NCBI GenBank assembly: GCA_902765655.1
Contig: CACXAK010000066.1
Span: forward strand, 1 to 6,490
Source of the DNA: an uncultured bacterium
Lineage (GTDB): Bacteria; Cyanobacteriota; Vampirovibrionia; Gastranaerophilales; Gastranaerophilaceae
Length of the DNA: 6,490 nt
Reading direction: 5' to 3'
Position numbers and translations under genes: made by a program. The first letter of the stretch is position 1. Every line of letters starts with the position of its first letter. A model generated the notes under the pieces. The model did no database searches, was not told the DNA's origin, and saw only the letters and a list, made by a program, of their open reading frames with translations. Of this stretch, positions 1 to 5,638 are shown in pieces.

Positions 1-1538
1 AAATGTATAAAGAACATATCATCAATATTATCCCCGATTTTATCCGTAAAAAATACGGTATTATGGATAAAAAAGAGGCAGTAAAACAAGTGCACTTCCC
101 TGATTCAATGGAACTTTTGGAGCAGGCAAGATTTTCACTGATATTCGAAGAATTATTTTTGATTCAGCTAAAACTTATCCGAATCAGAGAAGCTACAGCA
201 AAAAATACCCCGTCATATGCGCTTAAAGTACATTCAGACGGACTTGTACAAAAATTTATAAAGAGTTTGCCTTTTGAATTAACATCAGGTCAAAAACGTG
301 CAATCAACGAGATTTTAAACGATATGAATTCTGACGCTCCAATGCAGCGATTACTACAAGGAGATGTCGGGAGCGGGAAAACGGTTGTAGCAACCATTAT
401 GCTTCTTGCCGCTATCGAAAACGGGTTTCAGGGAGCTTTTATGGCCCCGACAGAAATTCTCGCACAACAGCATTATAATAATCTGGTTCAGTGGCTTACT
501 CCGCTTGGATTAAGCGTCGGACTGTTTATGGGTTCACAGGGTAAAAAAATCCGTAATGAATTTGAAACATCTCTTCGCAACGGGCAAATAAATATTGCCG
601 TAGGAACACACGCTTTGATTCAGGATAACATTGATTTTAATAATCTTGGGGCAATAGTGGTAGATGAACAGCACCGATTTGGAGTTCGGCAGAGAAACAT
701 TCTCAAGAAAAAATCTCAAAACCCGCAAATGCTCACTATGACAGCGACCCCGATTCCGAGGACTCTTGCTTTGACAGTGCACGGAGATTTGGATTTGACA
801 ATTATAGATGAACTCCCCAAAGGCAGAAAGCCGATTAAGACTTATCTTACCGGCTCACATAAAAGAGTCTGGGAACTTGTAAAAGAACAAATTGATCAGG
901 GAAGACAGGCATACATTGTTTATCCGTTAATTGATGAGAGTGAAACATTATCTGCCAAAGCTGCGACAGAAGAAGCAAAAAAACTGAAAGAAACAACCTT
1001 TGCAGATTACAAAATCGGACTCTTGCACGGAAAATTAAAGCCGGATGAAAAGGATTCCGTTATGAACGATTTCAAAGAAGGGAAATATGATATTTTAGTT
1101 TCGACAACAGTAGTTGAAGTCGGAGTTGATGTCCCTAATGCGACAGTCATGGTGATAGAAAACGCAGAACGGTTTGGGCTTTCACAGCTTCACCAATTAA
1201 GAGGCCGTGTAGGCAGAAGCGATTTACAGTCTTATTGTATTCTTATAACATCATCAAGAAAACCGGAAACAATGGACCGTCTTGGGATTATGACTCAAAC
1301 GAACGACGGTTTTGTAATTGCGGAAAAAGATTTACAGCTTCGCGGCCCAGGTGAATTTTTAGGAACAAGACAAAGCGGTCTGCCTGACTTGATTATCTCA
1401 GATATAATCAGAGATGCCAAAATTCTTGAACTTGCGAGGAACGAAGCCATTGATTTTGTAAAAACACAAGATATTGAAAAATATCCTGCTCTGCAAACCG
1501 TAACTTCTCTTGAAATGTTTACGGGACTTGATATTTAA
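1..1538 (+). CDS. recG: ATP-dependent DNA helicase RecG, 5'-truncated by window edge
   Basis: RecG is a superfamily 2 helicase that remodels stalled replication forks and branch-migrates Holliday junctions. The 511 visible residues hold, in order: the end of the wedge domain with an HFPDS motif (residues 31-35); a Q-motif-like LPFELTSGQ (89-97); Walker A GDVGSGKT (120-127); motif Ia APTEILAQQH (148-157); the DEQH box (221-224); TATPIPRTL (247-255); a motif IV-like AYIVYPLIDESE; the STTVVEVGVDVPNA region (367-380); motif VI QLHQLRGRVGRSD (395-407); and the RecG-specific C-terminal block GEFLGTRQSGLPDL (450-463). Bacterial RecG is usually about 680-830 residues, so roughly 170-300 N-terminal residues (OB-fold wedge) lie outside the window. 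The ATG at 3 is therefore almost certainly internal, and no ribosome site can be seen for it. The C-terminus is intact, ending in TAA. No frameshift or lost catalytic residue is visible. Confidence 0.97.
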   Translation, partial: MYKEHIINIIPDFIRKKYGIMDKKEAVKQVHFPDSMELLEQARFSLIFEELFLIQLKLIRIREATAKNTPSYALKVHSDGLVQKFIKSLPFELTSGQKRAINEILNDMNSDAPMQRLLQGDVGSGKTVVATIMLLAAIENGFQGAFMAPTEILAQQHYNNLVQWLTPLGLSVGLFMGSQGKKIRNEFETSLRNGQINIAVGTHALIQDNIDFNNLGAIVVDEQHRFGVRQRNILKKKSQNPQMLTMTATPIPRTLALTVHGDLDLTIIDELPKGRKPIKTYLTGSHKRVWELVKEQIDQGRQAYIVYPLIDESETLSAKAATEEAKKLKETTFADYKIGLLHGKLKPDEKDSVMNDFKEGKYDILVSTTVVEVGVDVPNATVMVIENAERFGLSQLHQLRGRVGRSDLQSYCILITSSRKPETMDRLGIMTQTNDGFVIAEKDLQLRGPGEFLGTRQSGLPDLIISDIIRDAKILELARNEAIDFVKTQDIEKYPALQTVTSLEMFTGLDI

Positions 1539-1543
1539 ACAAA

Positions 1544-1562
1544 TTGTGAACAAATGTTACAA
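1544..1562. repeat. Short imperfect inverted repeat downstream of recG
   Basis: TTGTgAAC and GTTACAA flank an AAAT loop, giving seven base pairs with one bulged G, six bases after the recG stop. It is AT-rich and followed by an A-run rather than a T-run on the plus strand, so it is a poor terminator for recG. It could be a weak operator for the gene at 1640, or chance. The rest of 1539-1639 contains only the candidate promoter and the ribosome site of that gene. Confidence 0.2.
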
Positions 1563-1581
1563 AAAACATCATCTCTGAAAT

Positions 1582-1607
1582 TTGACTTTTTCAAAATACT
1601 TTATAGA
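1582..1607 (+). promoter_or_regulatory. Weak candidate promoter for the 110-aa gene
   Basis: TTGACT (1582-1587) is a good -35 match, and TATAGA (1602-1607) is the best nearby -10. The spacer is only 14 bp, against the usual 16-18. Using TAGACA (1604-1609) instead gives a 16-bp spacer but a poorer -10. The pair would start transcription about 25 bp upstream of the gene at 1640. The call is tentative because neither spacing nor sequence is ideal. Confidence 0.25.
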
Positions 1608-1639
1608 CATGAGAGAGTTAAAAATAAGGAGACGAGATT

Positions 1640-1972
1640 ATGGCATTTTTAGCATTAGCAAGTCAAAAAAGTTTATTAAACTTGCAGAAAAACTTTTTAC
1701 AGTTACAGTACACATCAATTATGAATCAGGTACAAGCTGCAGAATCACAGATGGCTGCAATTAAAAAACAGCACAAAGGCGAAACAGATTATGATGAATC
1801 TGAAGATGCAACTTATTTGTACTTTGAACAACTTGATGAACAATTAAGTTCTGAAAAAGACTCAATTGATACTCAAATGACTGCCATTGAAAACGAAATT
1901 TCTTCATTAAAAACACTTGTAAACAACAACGTAAAATCAAGCTGCACATTGAACTTAGCATCAGGCGGTTAA
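1640..1972 (+). CDS. Small helical Gln-rich protein, function unknown
   Basis: I do not recognise this family. The 110-residue protein starts at an ATG with a strong AAGGAG site (1626-1631) eight bases upstream. It appears to be two long amphipathic helices, about residues 5-44 (rich in Leu and Gln, e.g. NLQKNFLQLQ) and 56-95 (QLDEQLSSEKDSIDTQM, coiled-coil-like). They are joined by an acidic Asp/Glu/Tyr stretch (48-60), so a helical hairpin is plausible. The tail contains one Cys (102) and ends Leu-Ala-Ser-Gly-Gly. There is no signal peptide and no membrane segment; the hydrophobic first residues (MAFLALAS) are too short. It follows recG by about 100 bp and ends 16 bp from the convergent folD, so it is probably a single-gene unit. 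The excellent ribosome site and sensible codon use support a real gene. Size and fold recall small secreted or structural helical-hairpin proteins, but no family motif supports that. Confidence 0.8.
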   Translation: MAFLALASQKSLLNLQKNFLQLQYTSIMNQVQAAESQMAAIKKQHKGETDYDESEDATYLYFEQLDEQLSSEKDSIDTQMTAIENEISSLKTLVNNNVKSSCTLNLASGG

Positions 1973-1988
1973 TCTTAGCTGATATTTA

Positions 1989-2825
1989 CTACAAGGTTTT
2001 TTCGAACAGTTCCACCGTGTTGAGCATCAGTGATGCGATAGTCATAGGACCAACACCTCCGGGAACAGGTGATATGTACGATGCGATTTTTGAAGATGAA
2101 TCAAAATCTACGTCTCCACGCAACTTGCCTGATTCATCTTTAAAAATTCCAACATCAACAACCACACAATCAGATTTTAACATTTCCCCTTTTATAATAT
2201 TTTTTCCCACTGCTGAAATTAGGATATCAGCAGTTTTTGTTATTTGCGCAAGATTTTTTGTATACGAATGGCAAACAGTGACTGTCGCATTTCTGTTTAG
2301 AAGCATTTGCGACATCGGACGACCGACAATATTTGAACGACCGACAACTACGGCATGTTTACCCTCAATATCAATTCCATATTCATCCAGTAAAAGTAAT
2401 ATCCCCTTTGGAGTACAAGGATAAACACATGGCACTTCTCCCGAAAAAAGTTTGCCGAAATTATAAGGTGTAAAACCATCAACATCTTTTTGAGGCGAAA
2501 TAGCATTTATAATATTTTCTTTTGAAATATGTTCAGGTAAAGGCAACTGAACAAGTATTGCATGAACTGATCCATCATTATTCAGTTCATTAATCTTATC
2601 AATTATAATTTTTTCTTCTGTATCCGACGGATAATTTATAACTTCCGATGTAATCCCGATTTTTTGAGCACATTTTTGTTTATTGCCGACATAAATTTGA
2701 CTTGCAGCATCGTCCCCTACCAAAATTACAACCAACTTCGGCTTTTTATCATAAGAAGATATTTTTATGTGCAAATCTTCTAATATTTTATCTCTTAACT
2801 TTTTCCCATCCAAAATAATTGCCAT
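1989..2825 (-). CDS. folD: Bifunctional methylenetetrahydrofolate dehydrogenase/cyclohydrolase FolD
   Basis: FolD interconverts 5,10-methylene-, methenyl- and 10-formyl-tetrahydrofolate in the cytoplasm, using NAD(P). It supplies one-carbon units for purines and formyl-Met-tRNA. The 278-residue protein is of normal family length. Visible motifs are SQIYVGNK with catalytic Tyr45 and Lys49, QLPLP (93-97), KDVDGF (113-118), the dinucleotide-binding VVGRSNIVGRPMSQ (160-173) and SPVPGGVGPMT (252-262). The start was set at the ATG at 2825 (MAIILDGKKL), which matches the family N-terminus. An ATG 36 bases further upstream would add 12 residues, but a perfect TATAAT lies inside that extension, so the longer form would not be transcribed. 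No Shine-Dalgarno precedes the ATG, consistent with a leaderless mRNA. The gene converges on the 110-aa gene with only 16 bp between stops and no clear terminator. Nothing in the sequence suggests loss of function. Confidence 0.97.
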   Translation of the reverse strand: MAIILDGKKLRDKILEDLHIKISSYDKKPKLVVILVGDDAASQIYVGNKQKCAQKIGITSEVINYPSDTEEKIIIDKINELNNDGSVHAILVQLPLPEHISKENIINAISPQKDVDGFTPYNFGKLFSGEVPCVYPCTPKGILLLLDEYGIDIEGKHAVVVGRSNIVGRPMSQMLLNRNATVTVCHSYTKNLAQITKTADILISAVGKNIIKGEMLKSDCVVVDVGIFKDESGKLRGDVDFDSSSKIASYISPVPGGVGPMTIASLMLNTVELFEKTL

Positions 2826-2831
2826 AAAAAA

Positions 2832-2858
2832 ATTATAACATAAATTTTGATAAGTAAA
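2832..2858 (-). promoter_or_regulatory. Extended -10 promoter of folD
   Basis: Read leftward, TGTTATAAT places a perfect TATAAT (2837-2832) behind an extended -10 TG (2840-2839). The upstream -35 is weak: TTTACT (2858-2853) with a 15-bp spacer, or TTGTTT (2861-2856) with 18 bp. Only six bases separate the -10 from the folD ATG, so the expected start site is at or within a base or two of the A of ATG. The upstream edge abuts the terminator of the preceding operon. Confidence 0.65.
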
Positions 2859-2860
2859 CA

Positions 2861-2893
2861 AAACCGCCGCATCTTAAAAAGATGCGACGGTTT
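2861..2893 (-). terminator. Intrinsic terminator of the NifU-like/GGGtGRT operon
   Basis: Two 15-base arms (2861-2875 and 2879-2893) enclose a 3-base loop 20 bases after the stop of the GGGtGRT gene. The GC-rich core CCGxCGCATC is flanked by A and T runs. In leftward RNA the single imperfect position is a G-U wobble, whereas in rightward RNA it would be an A-C mismatch. A short T-rich stretch (TTTTGTTTA) follows in the leftward direction. This indicates that it terminates the leftward operon. Confidence 0.85.
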
Positions 2894-2913
2894 ATATATT
2901 TTCATCATTAAAT

Positions 2914-3918
2914 TTACTTATTCATTGCCTGAGCAACAGCAACAGCACATGCAACAGTTGCACCTACCATCGGGTTATTACCCATACCAATAACGCCCAT
3001 CATTTCTACGTGAGCAGGAACTGATGATGAACCTGCAAACTGAGCATCACCATGCATTCTTCCCATAGTATCAGTCATACCATAAGAAGCAGGGCCTGCA
3101 GCAACGTTATCAGGGTGCAATGTACGACCTGTACCGCCACCTGATGCTACTGAGAAATATTTTCTGCCATTTTCAATAGCCCATTTTTTGTAGGTACCTG
3201 CAACAGGGTGCTGGAATCTTGTCGGGTTAGTTGAGTTCCCTGTAATCGAAACATCAACACCTTCTTTAATCATAATTGCAACACCTTCTGATACGTCATC
3301 AGCACCGTAGCATTTAACTTTTGCTCTTTCGCCGTCTGAGAACGGAGTTTCCTTAACGACTTTTAATTCGCCTGTTTTGTAATCATATTCGGTTTCAACA
3401 TAAGTAAAACCGTTGATTCTTGAAATTACATAAGCAGCGTCTTTACCTAACCCGTTTAAGATAACTCTTAATGGTTCTTTTCTTACTTTATCAGCATTTC
3501 TTGCAATACCGATAGCACCTTCAGCTGCTGCAAATGATTCGTGACCAGCTAAGAAACAGAAGCATTTTGTTTCTTCTCTTAAAAGCATCGCACCCAAATT
3601 CCCGTGACCGATACCAACCTGACGTCTGTCACCAACTGAACCCGGAACTGCAAATGCCTGCAAACCTAAACCGATTGCTTCAGCAGCATCAGCTGCGTTT
3701 GTAATACCTTTTTTGATTGCAATTGCAACACCTAAAGTATAAGCCCAAGATGCGTTATCAAACGCGATGGGTTGAATTCCTTTAACGATGGCATCAACAT
3801 CAATGCCTTTTGATAAACATAATTCGCGAGCATCTTCCAAAGAATTGAAACCATATTCAGGTAAAACTTTTTTCAGAGTAGCTTCACGTCTATCTTGTCC
3901 TTCAAATTTTACTGTCAT
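2914..3918 (-). CDS. GGGtGRT family protein (function unknown)
   Basis: The 334-residue protein carries the signature that names the GGGtGRT family: GGGTGRT at 260-266, followed by LHPDN (267-271). Other strikingly regular, probably conserved blocks are VGIGHGNLGAMLL (101-113), CFCFLAGHESFAAAEGA (119-135), TGNSTNPTRFQHPVAGTY (226-243) and a Gly/Met/Ala-rich C-terminus (288-332) with GRMHGDAQF and MGNNPMVGA. Five cysteines (34, 119, 121, 203, 324) could include metal or sulfur ligands, but none forms a classic Fe-S motif. There is no signal peptide or obvious membrane helix, so it is probably cytoplasmic. The ATG is preceded by an AAGGA site eight bases away. It lies downstream of a NifU-like gene in the same direction and is followed by a good terminator, so the two probably form an operon. 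From memory, these families are neighbours in other anaerobes too. The biochemical role is unknown, and a part in Fe-S or sulfur chemistry is inferred only from context. Confidence 0.9.
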   Translation of the reverse strand: MTVKFEGQDRREATLKKVLPEYGFNSLEDARELCLSKGIDVDAIVKGIQPIAFDNASWAYTLGVAIAIKKGITNAADAAEAIGLGLQAFAVPGSVGDRRQVGIGHGNLGAMLLREETKCFCFLAGHESFAAAEGAIGIARNADKVRKEPLRVILNGLGKDAAYVISRINGFTYVETEYDYKTGELKVVKETPFSDGERAKVKCYGADDVSEGVAIMIKEGVDVSITGNSTNPTRFQHPVAGTYKKWAIENGRKYFSVASGGGTGRTLHPDNVAAGPASYGMTDTMGRMHGDAQFAGSSSVPAHVEMMGVIGMGNNPMVGATVACAVAVAQAMNK

Positions 3919-3961
3919 TTTTTTATTCCTTCTTTTTTTATTATTAATGTAAAAAAGTTAC

Positions 3962-4051
3962 TATGGCTCTAAGGCACTATGGCACTGAGAAAATATATTA
4001 AATTTTTAAAACTAAAATCCTATTGCCTTACTGCCTTAGTATCTTAGTGCC
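3962..4051. repeat. Inverted pair of 8-bp tandem repeat blocks between the NifU-like and GGGtGRT genes
   Basis: One block (3962-3985) has three octamers: TATGGCTC, TAAGGCAC and TATGGCAC. The other (4020-4051) has four octamers in the opposite orientation: CTATTGCC, TTACTGCC, TTAGTATC and TTAGTGCC. The GGC/GCC core recurs every eight bases. A 34-bp, very AT-rich spacer lies between them. Bases 3965-3989 can pair with 4027-4051 at 19 of 25 positions, forming a long imperfect hairpin in RNA of either strand. In the leftward transcript it is followed, after a few bases, by six Ts (3956-3951), so it could be a leaky terminator or processing site inside the operon. I see no target-site duplication or transposase, and it is too short-period for CRISPR. 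Confidence 0.75.
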
Positions 4052-4061
4052 TTTATTATAT

Positions 4062-4763
4062 CTATTCTTCTCTCGGATCAATATATTTTACAGCATCAGC
4101 AAATCTGCCGTAAGTACCGATATTTTTCTTGAATGCTTCGCCCGGCTCAACACCTTTTTTGATAGCATCCATAACTTTGCCAAGATTTACGAACTGGTAA
4201 CCGATAACTTCATTATTTTTATCTAAACCAAGTTTAAGAATATAACCTTCAGTTAGCTGAAGATATCTTACACCTTTTTGAGCAGTTGAGTGAATTGTAC
4301 CGCACATTGAGCACAACCCTTTACCTAAATCTTCAAGTCCTGCACCAACCGGCAAACCGTTTTCTGAAAATGCTGATTGAGTTCTGCCATAAACAATTTG
4401 TAAGAATAACTCTCTCATTGCAACGTTAATAGCGTCACAAACAAGGTCTGTATTCAATGCTTCAAGAATAGTTTTACCCGGAAGGATTTCACCTGCCATA
4501 GCTGCAGAGTGAGTCATACCTGAACATCCGATTGTTTCAACCAATGCTTCCTGAATGATTCCGTTTTTAACATTCAAAGTTAATTTGCAAGTCCCCTGTT
4601 GAGGCGCACAGCAGCCACAACCATGAGTTAAACCTGAAATGTCTTTAATCTCTTTACATTTAGTCCATTGTCCCTCTTGAGGAATAGGAGCAGGACTACC
4701 TTTAACGCCGCGTTTTACGGGGCATTTGTCTAAAATTTCTTGAGTAACTTGTATATTAGTCAT
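4062..4763 (-). CDS. NifU-like iron-sulfur cluster assembly scaffold-type protein
   Basis: The 233-residue protein resembles the NifU/IscU N-terminal scaffold domain, which builds Fe-S clusters on conserved cysteines for transfer to target proteins. Cysteine-rich blocks are HGCGCCAPQQGTC (Cys49, 51, 52, 59), TIGCSGMTHSAAMAG (Cys80, comparable to the GCG segment of NifU) and GLCSMCGT (Cys151, 154, comparable to the HCS segment). Further cysteines are at 14, 36 and 109. It is longer than a minimal IscU (about 130 residues), with an extra N-terminal arm and a C-terminal region (165-233) that lacks the NifU Cys-x-x-Cys thioredoxin-like domain. The ATG has a GGGAG site six bases upstream and a near-consensus promoter about 30 bases upstream. 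It is the first gene of a probable operon with the GGGtGRT gene. No cysteine desulfurase is next to it in the window, so it may not be the main cellular scaffold. Confidence 0.85.
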   Translation of the reverse strand: MTNIQVTQEILDKCPVKRGVKGSPAPIPQEGQWTKCKEIKDISGLTHGCGCCAPQQGTCKLTLNVKNGIIQEALVETIGCSGMTHSAAMAGEILPGKTILEALNTDLVCDAINVAMRELFLQIVYGRTQSAFSENGLPVGAGLEDLGKGLCSMCGTIHSTAQKGVRYLQLTEGYILKLGLDKNNEVIGYQFVNLGKVMDAIKKGVEPGEAFKKNIGTYGRFADAVKYIDPREE

Positions 4764-4794
4764 TTTTTACTCCCTTCACCTTATATACGCCTAA

Positions 4795-4823
4795 ATTGTA
4801 ACTTGCTCAAAATTTTCCGTCAA
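4795..4823 (-). promoter_or_regulatory. Promoter of the NifU-like/GGGtGRT operon
   Basis: Read leftward, TTGACG (4823-4818) and TACAAT (4800-4795) are separated by exactly 17 bp; each box matches consensus at five of six positions. The predicted start is near 4788, giving a leader of about 25 bases that contains the GGGAG ribosome site. It is divergent from, and only five bases away from, the -35 of the pilin promoter. Confidence 0.8.
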
Positions 4824-4828
4824 GATAA

Positions 4829-4857
4829 TTGAAATTTTGGGATAAAAATGATAAAGT
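4829..4857 (+). promoter_or_regulatory. Promoter of the prepilin-like gene
   Basis: TTGAAA (4829-4834) and TAAAGT (4852-4857) are 17 bp apart, and an extended -10 TG lies at 4849-4850. The predicted start is near 4864, leaving a leader of about 16 bases with the GAGGG ribosome site. Its placement argues against translation starting at the in-frame TTG at 4829, which is the -35 box itself. Confidence 0.65.
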
Positions 4858-4879
4858 TATTTCAGAAAGAGGGTATTAT

Positions 4880-5587
4880 ATGTTTTACAAAAAAATAAAT
4901 AAAAACGGTTTTACTTTGGCGGAAGTTTTGCTTGCAGTCGCAATTATCGGTGTCATAGCGGTTTTAACAATTCCCAGCTTACTAAAAAACACTCAGGAAA
5001 AAGCCAGAATGGCTCTTTTAAAAGGAACTGTTGCCAATTTATCAAGTGCAGTACAGACAGAAATAACTCGTCACAGAACAACCGAAATACCGTCGACGGA
5101 TATTTACAAAAATCCTCAGACATTTTTAGAAAGATTTGAACTTGCAAAATCAGGAACACCTTTTGCTACTTCATACAGAAGATACTCTGATGCGAAAGAA
5201 ACTGAAGATGTTTTAATCCCTGATAATAATTCTGAAGGACAATATTCTGTTTTGCTGAAAAACGGGGTGGGGCTCGGAATTGTAAATGATAAAGAAAATA
5301 GCACAACATCAGTCGTTATCGACCTCACAGGAAGTGACAAACCAAATATGGTCGGGGCAGATTATTATATTCTTAAAATTGAATGGTATGAAGATGTAAA
5401 AAGCTGGGGAGACGATACAACAGGGATACAGAACTACAATTCTTCCACAAGAGCTGGAGAAGTGTCATCATACAAGATTGGCGGTGTAACAGGCGCAGCA
5501 CTAAAAACAGAATGTATAAACGGGAATGGGGCTGCATGCTACAGAATGGTAGAATTATCAGGATATGATCCGCAATATTTGGATTAA
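4880..5587 (+). CDS. Type IV prepilin / pseudopilin-like protein
   Basis: This 235-residue protein has a class III (type IV) prepilin signal: a short basic leader (MFYKKINKNG) with cleavage expected after Gly10. Phe11 is then +1 and Glu15 is the conserved Glu+5, followed by a hydrophobic helix (about 12-35) used for membrane anchoring and filament packing. The globular part is polar and ends with a Cys212-Cys220 pair, ECINGNGAAC, a likely small disulfide loop near the C-terminus. It would be processed by a prepilin peptidase and assembled by a type IV pilus or type II secretion-like machine, neither of which is in the window. The ATG at 4880 was chosen because GAGGG lies six bases upstream and the leader length fits. 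An upstream TTG would add 17 residues and overlaps the promoter. No neighbouring pilin gene is seen, so it appears to be a stand-alone minor pilin or adhesin-type subunit. Bases 5588-5638 after it show no convincing terminator, only a weak AT-only 6-bp stem (5595-5615). Confidence 0.9.
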   Translation: MFYKKINKNGFTLAEVLLAVAIIGVIAVLTIPSLLKNTQEKARMALLKGTVANLSSAVQTEITRHRTTEIPSTDIYKNPQTFLERFELAKSGTPFATSYRRYSDAKETEDVLIPDNNSEGQYSVLLKNGVGLGIVNDKENSTTSVVIDLTGSDKPNMVGADYYILKIEWYEDVKSWGDDTTGIQNYNSSTRAGEVSSYKIGGVTGAALKTECINGNGAACYRMVELSGYDPQYLD

Positions 5588-5638
5588 TCCTTATTATATT
5601 GATCTCCCTAATATATCGTTATTTTCTTATTTCGCCTT

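Noticed and set aside
1544..1562. CRP- or NtcA-type binding site
   Set aside because: TGTGA is present, but the half-site spacing is off by one for both known consensus forms, so it is kept only as a weak inverted repeat.
1582..1764. 60-codon open frame overlapping the start of the 110-aa gene
   Set aside because: It has no ribosome site, runs through the promoter region and out of frame into the better-supported gene at 1640, and encodes a nondescript basic peptide.
1640..1972. WXG100/ESX secretion substrate
   Set aside because: Size and helical hairpin are similar, but there is no Trp-x-Gly at the turn and no C-terminal Tyr-x3-Asp/Glu signal, and no secretion genes are nearby.
2017..2424. 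135-codon rightward open frame antisense to folD
   Set aside because: It lies entirely within folD, whose family motifs are unmistakable, and shows no start signal of its own.
2826..2861. Twelve-codon N-terminal extension of folD
   Set aside because: The extension contains a perfect TATAAT and extended -10 and does not fit the family N-terminus; MAIILDGKKL from 2825 does.
3962..4051. CRISPR array or insertion sequence
   Set aside because: The repeats are 8 bp, contiguous and inverted, without spacers; there is no transposase, no clear target duplication and no cas gene.
4023..4226. 67-codon rightward open frame over the octamer block and the end of the NifU-like gene
   Set aside because: It is antisense to a well-supported gene, has no ribosome site, and its first part is just the repeat sequence.
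4829..4879. TTG start adding 17 residues to the prepilin
   Set aside because: There is no ribosome site, it overlaps the -35 box, and it would make an abnormally long leader; the ATG at 4880 has GAGGG at good spacing.
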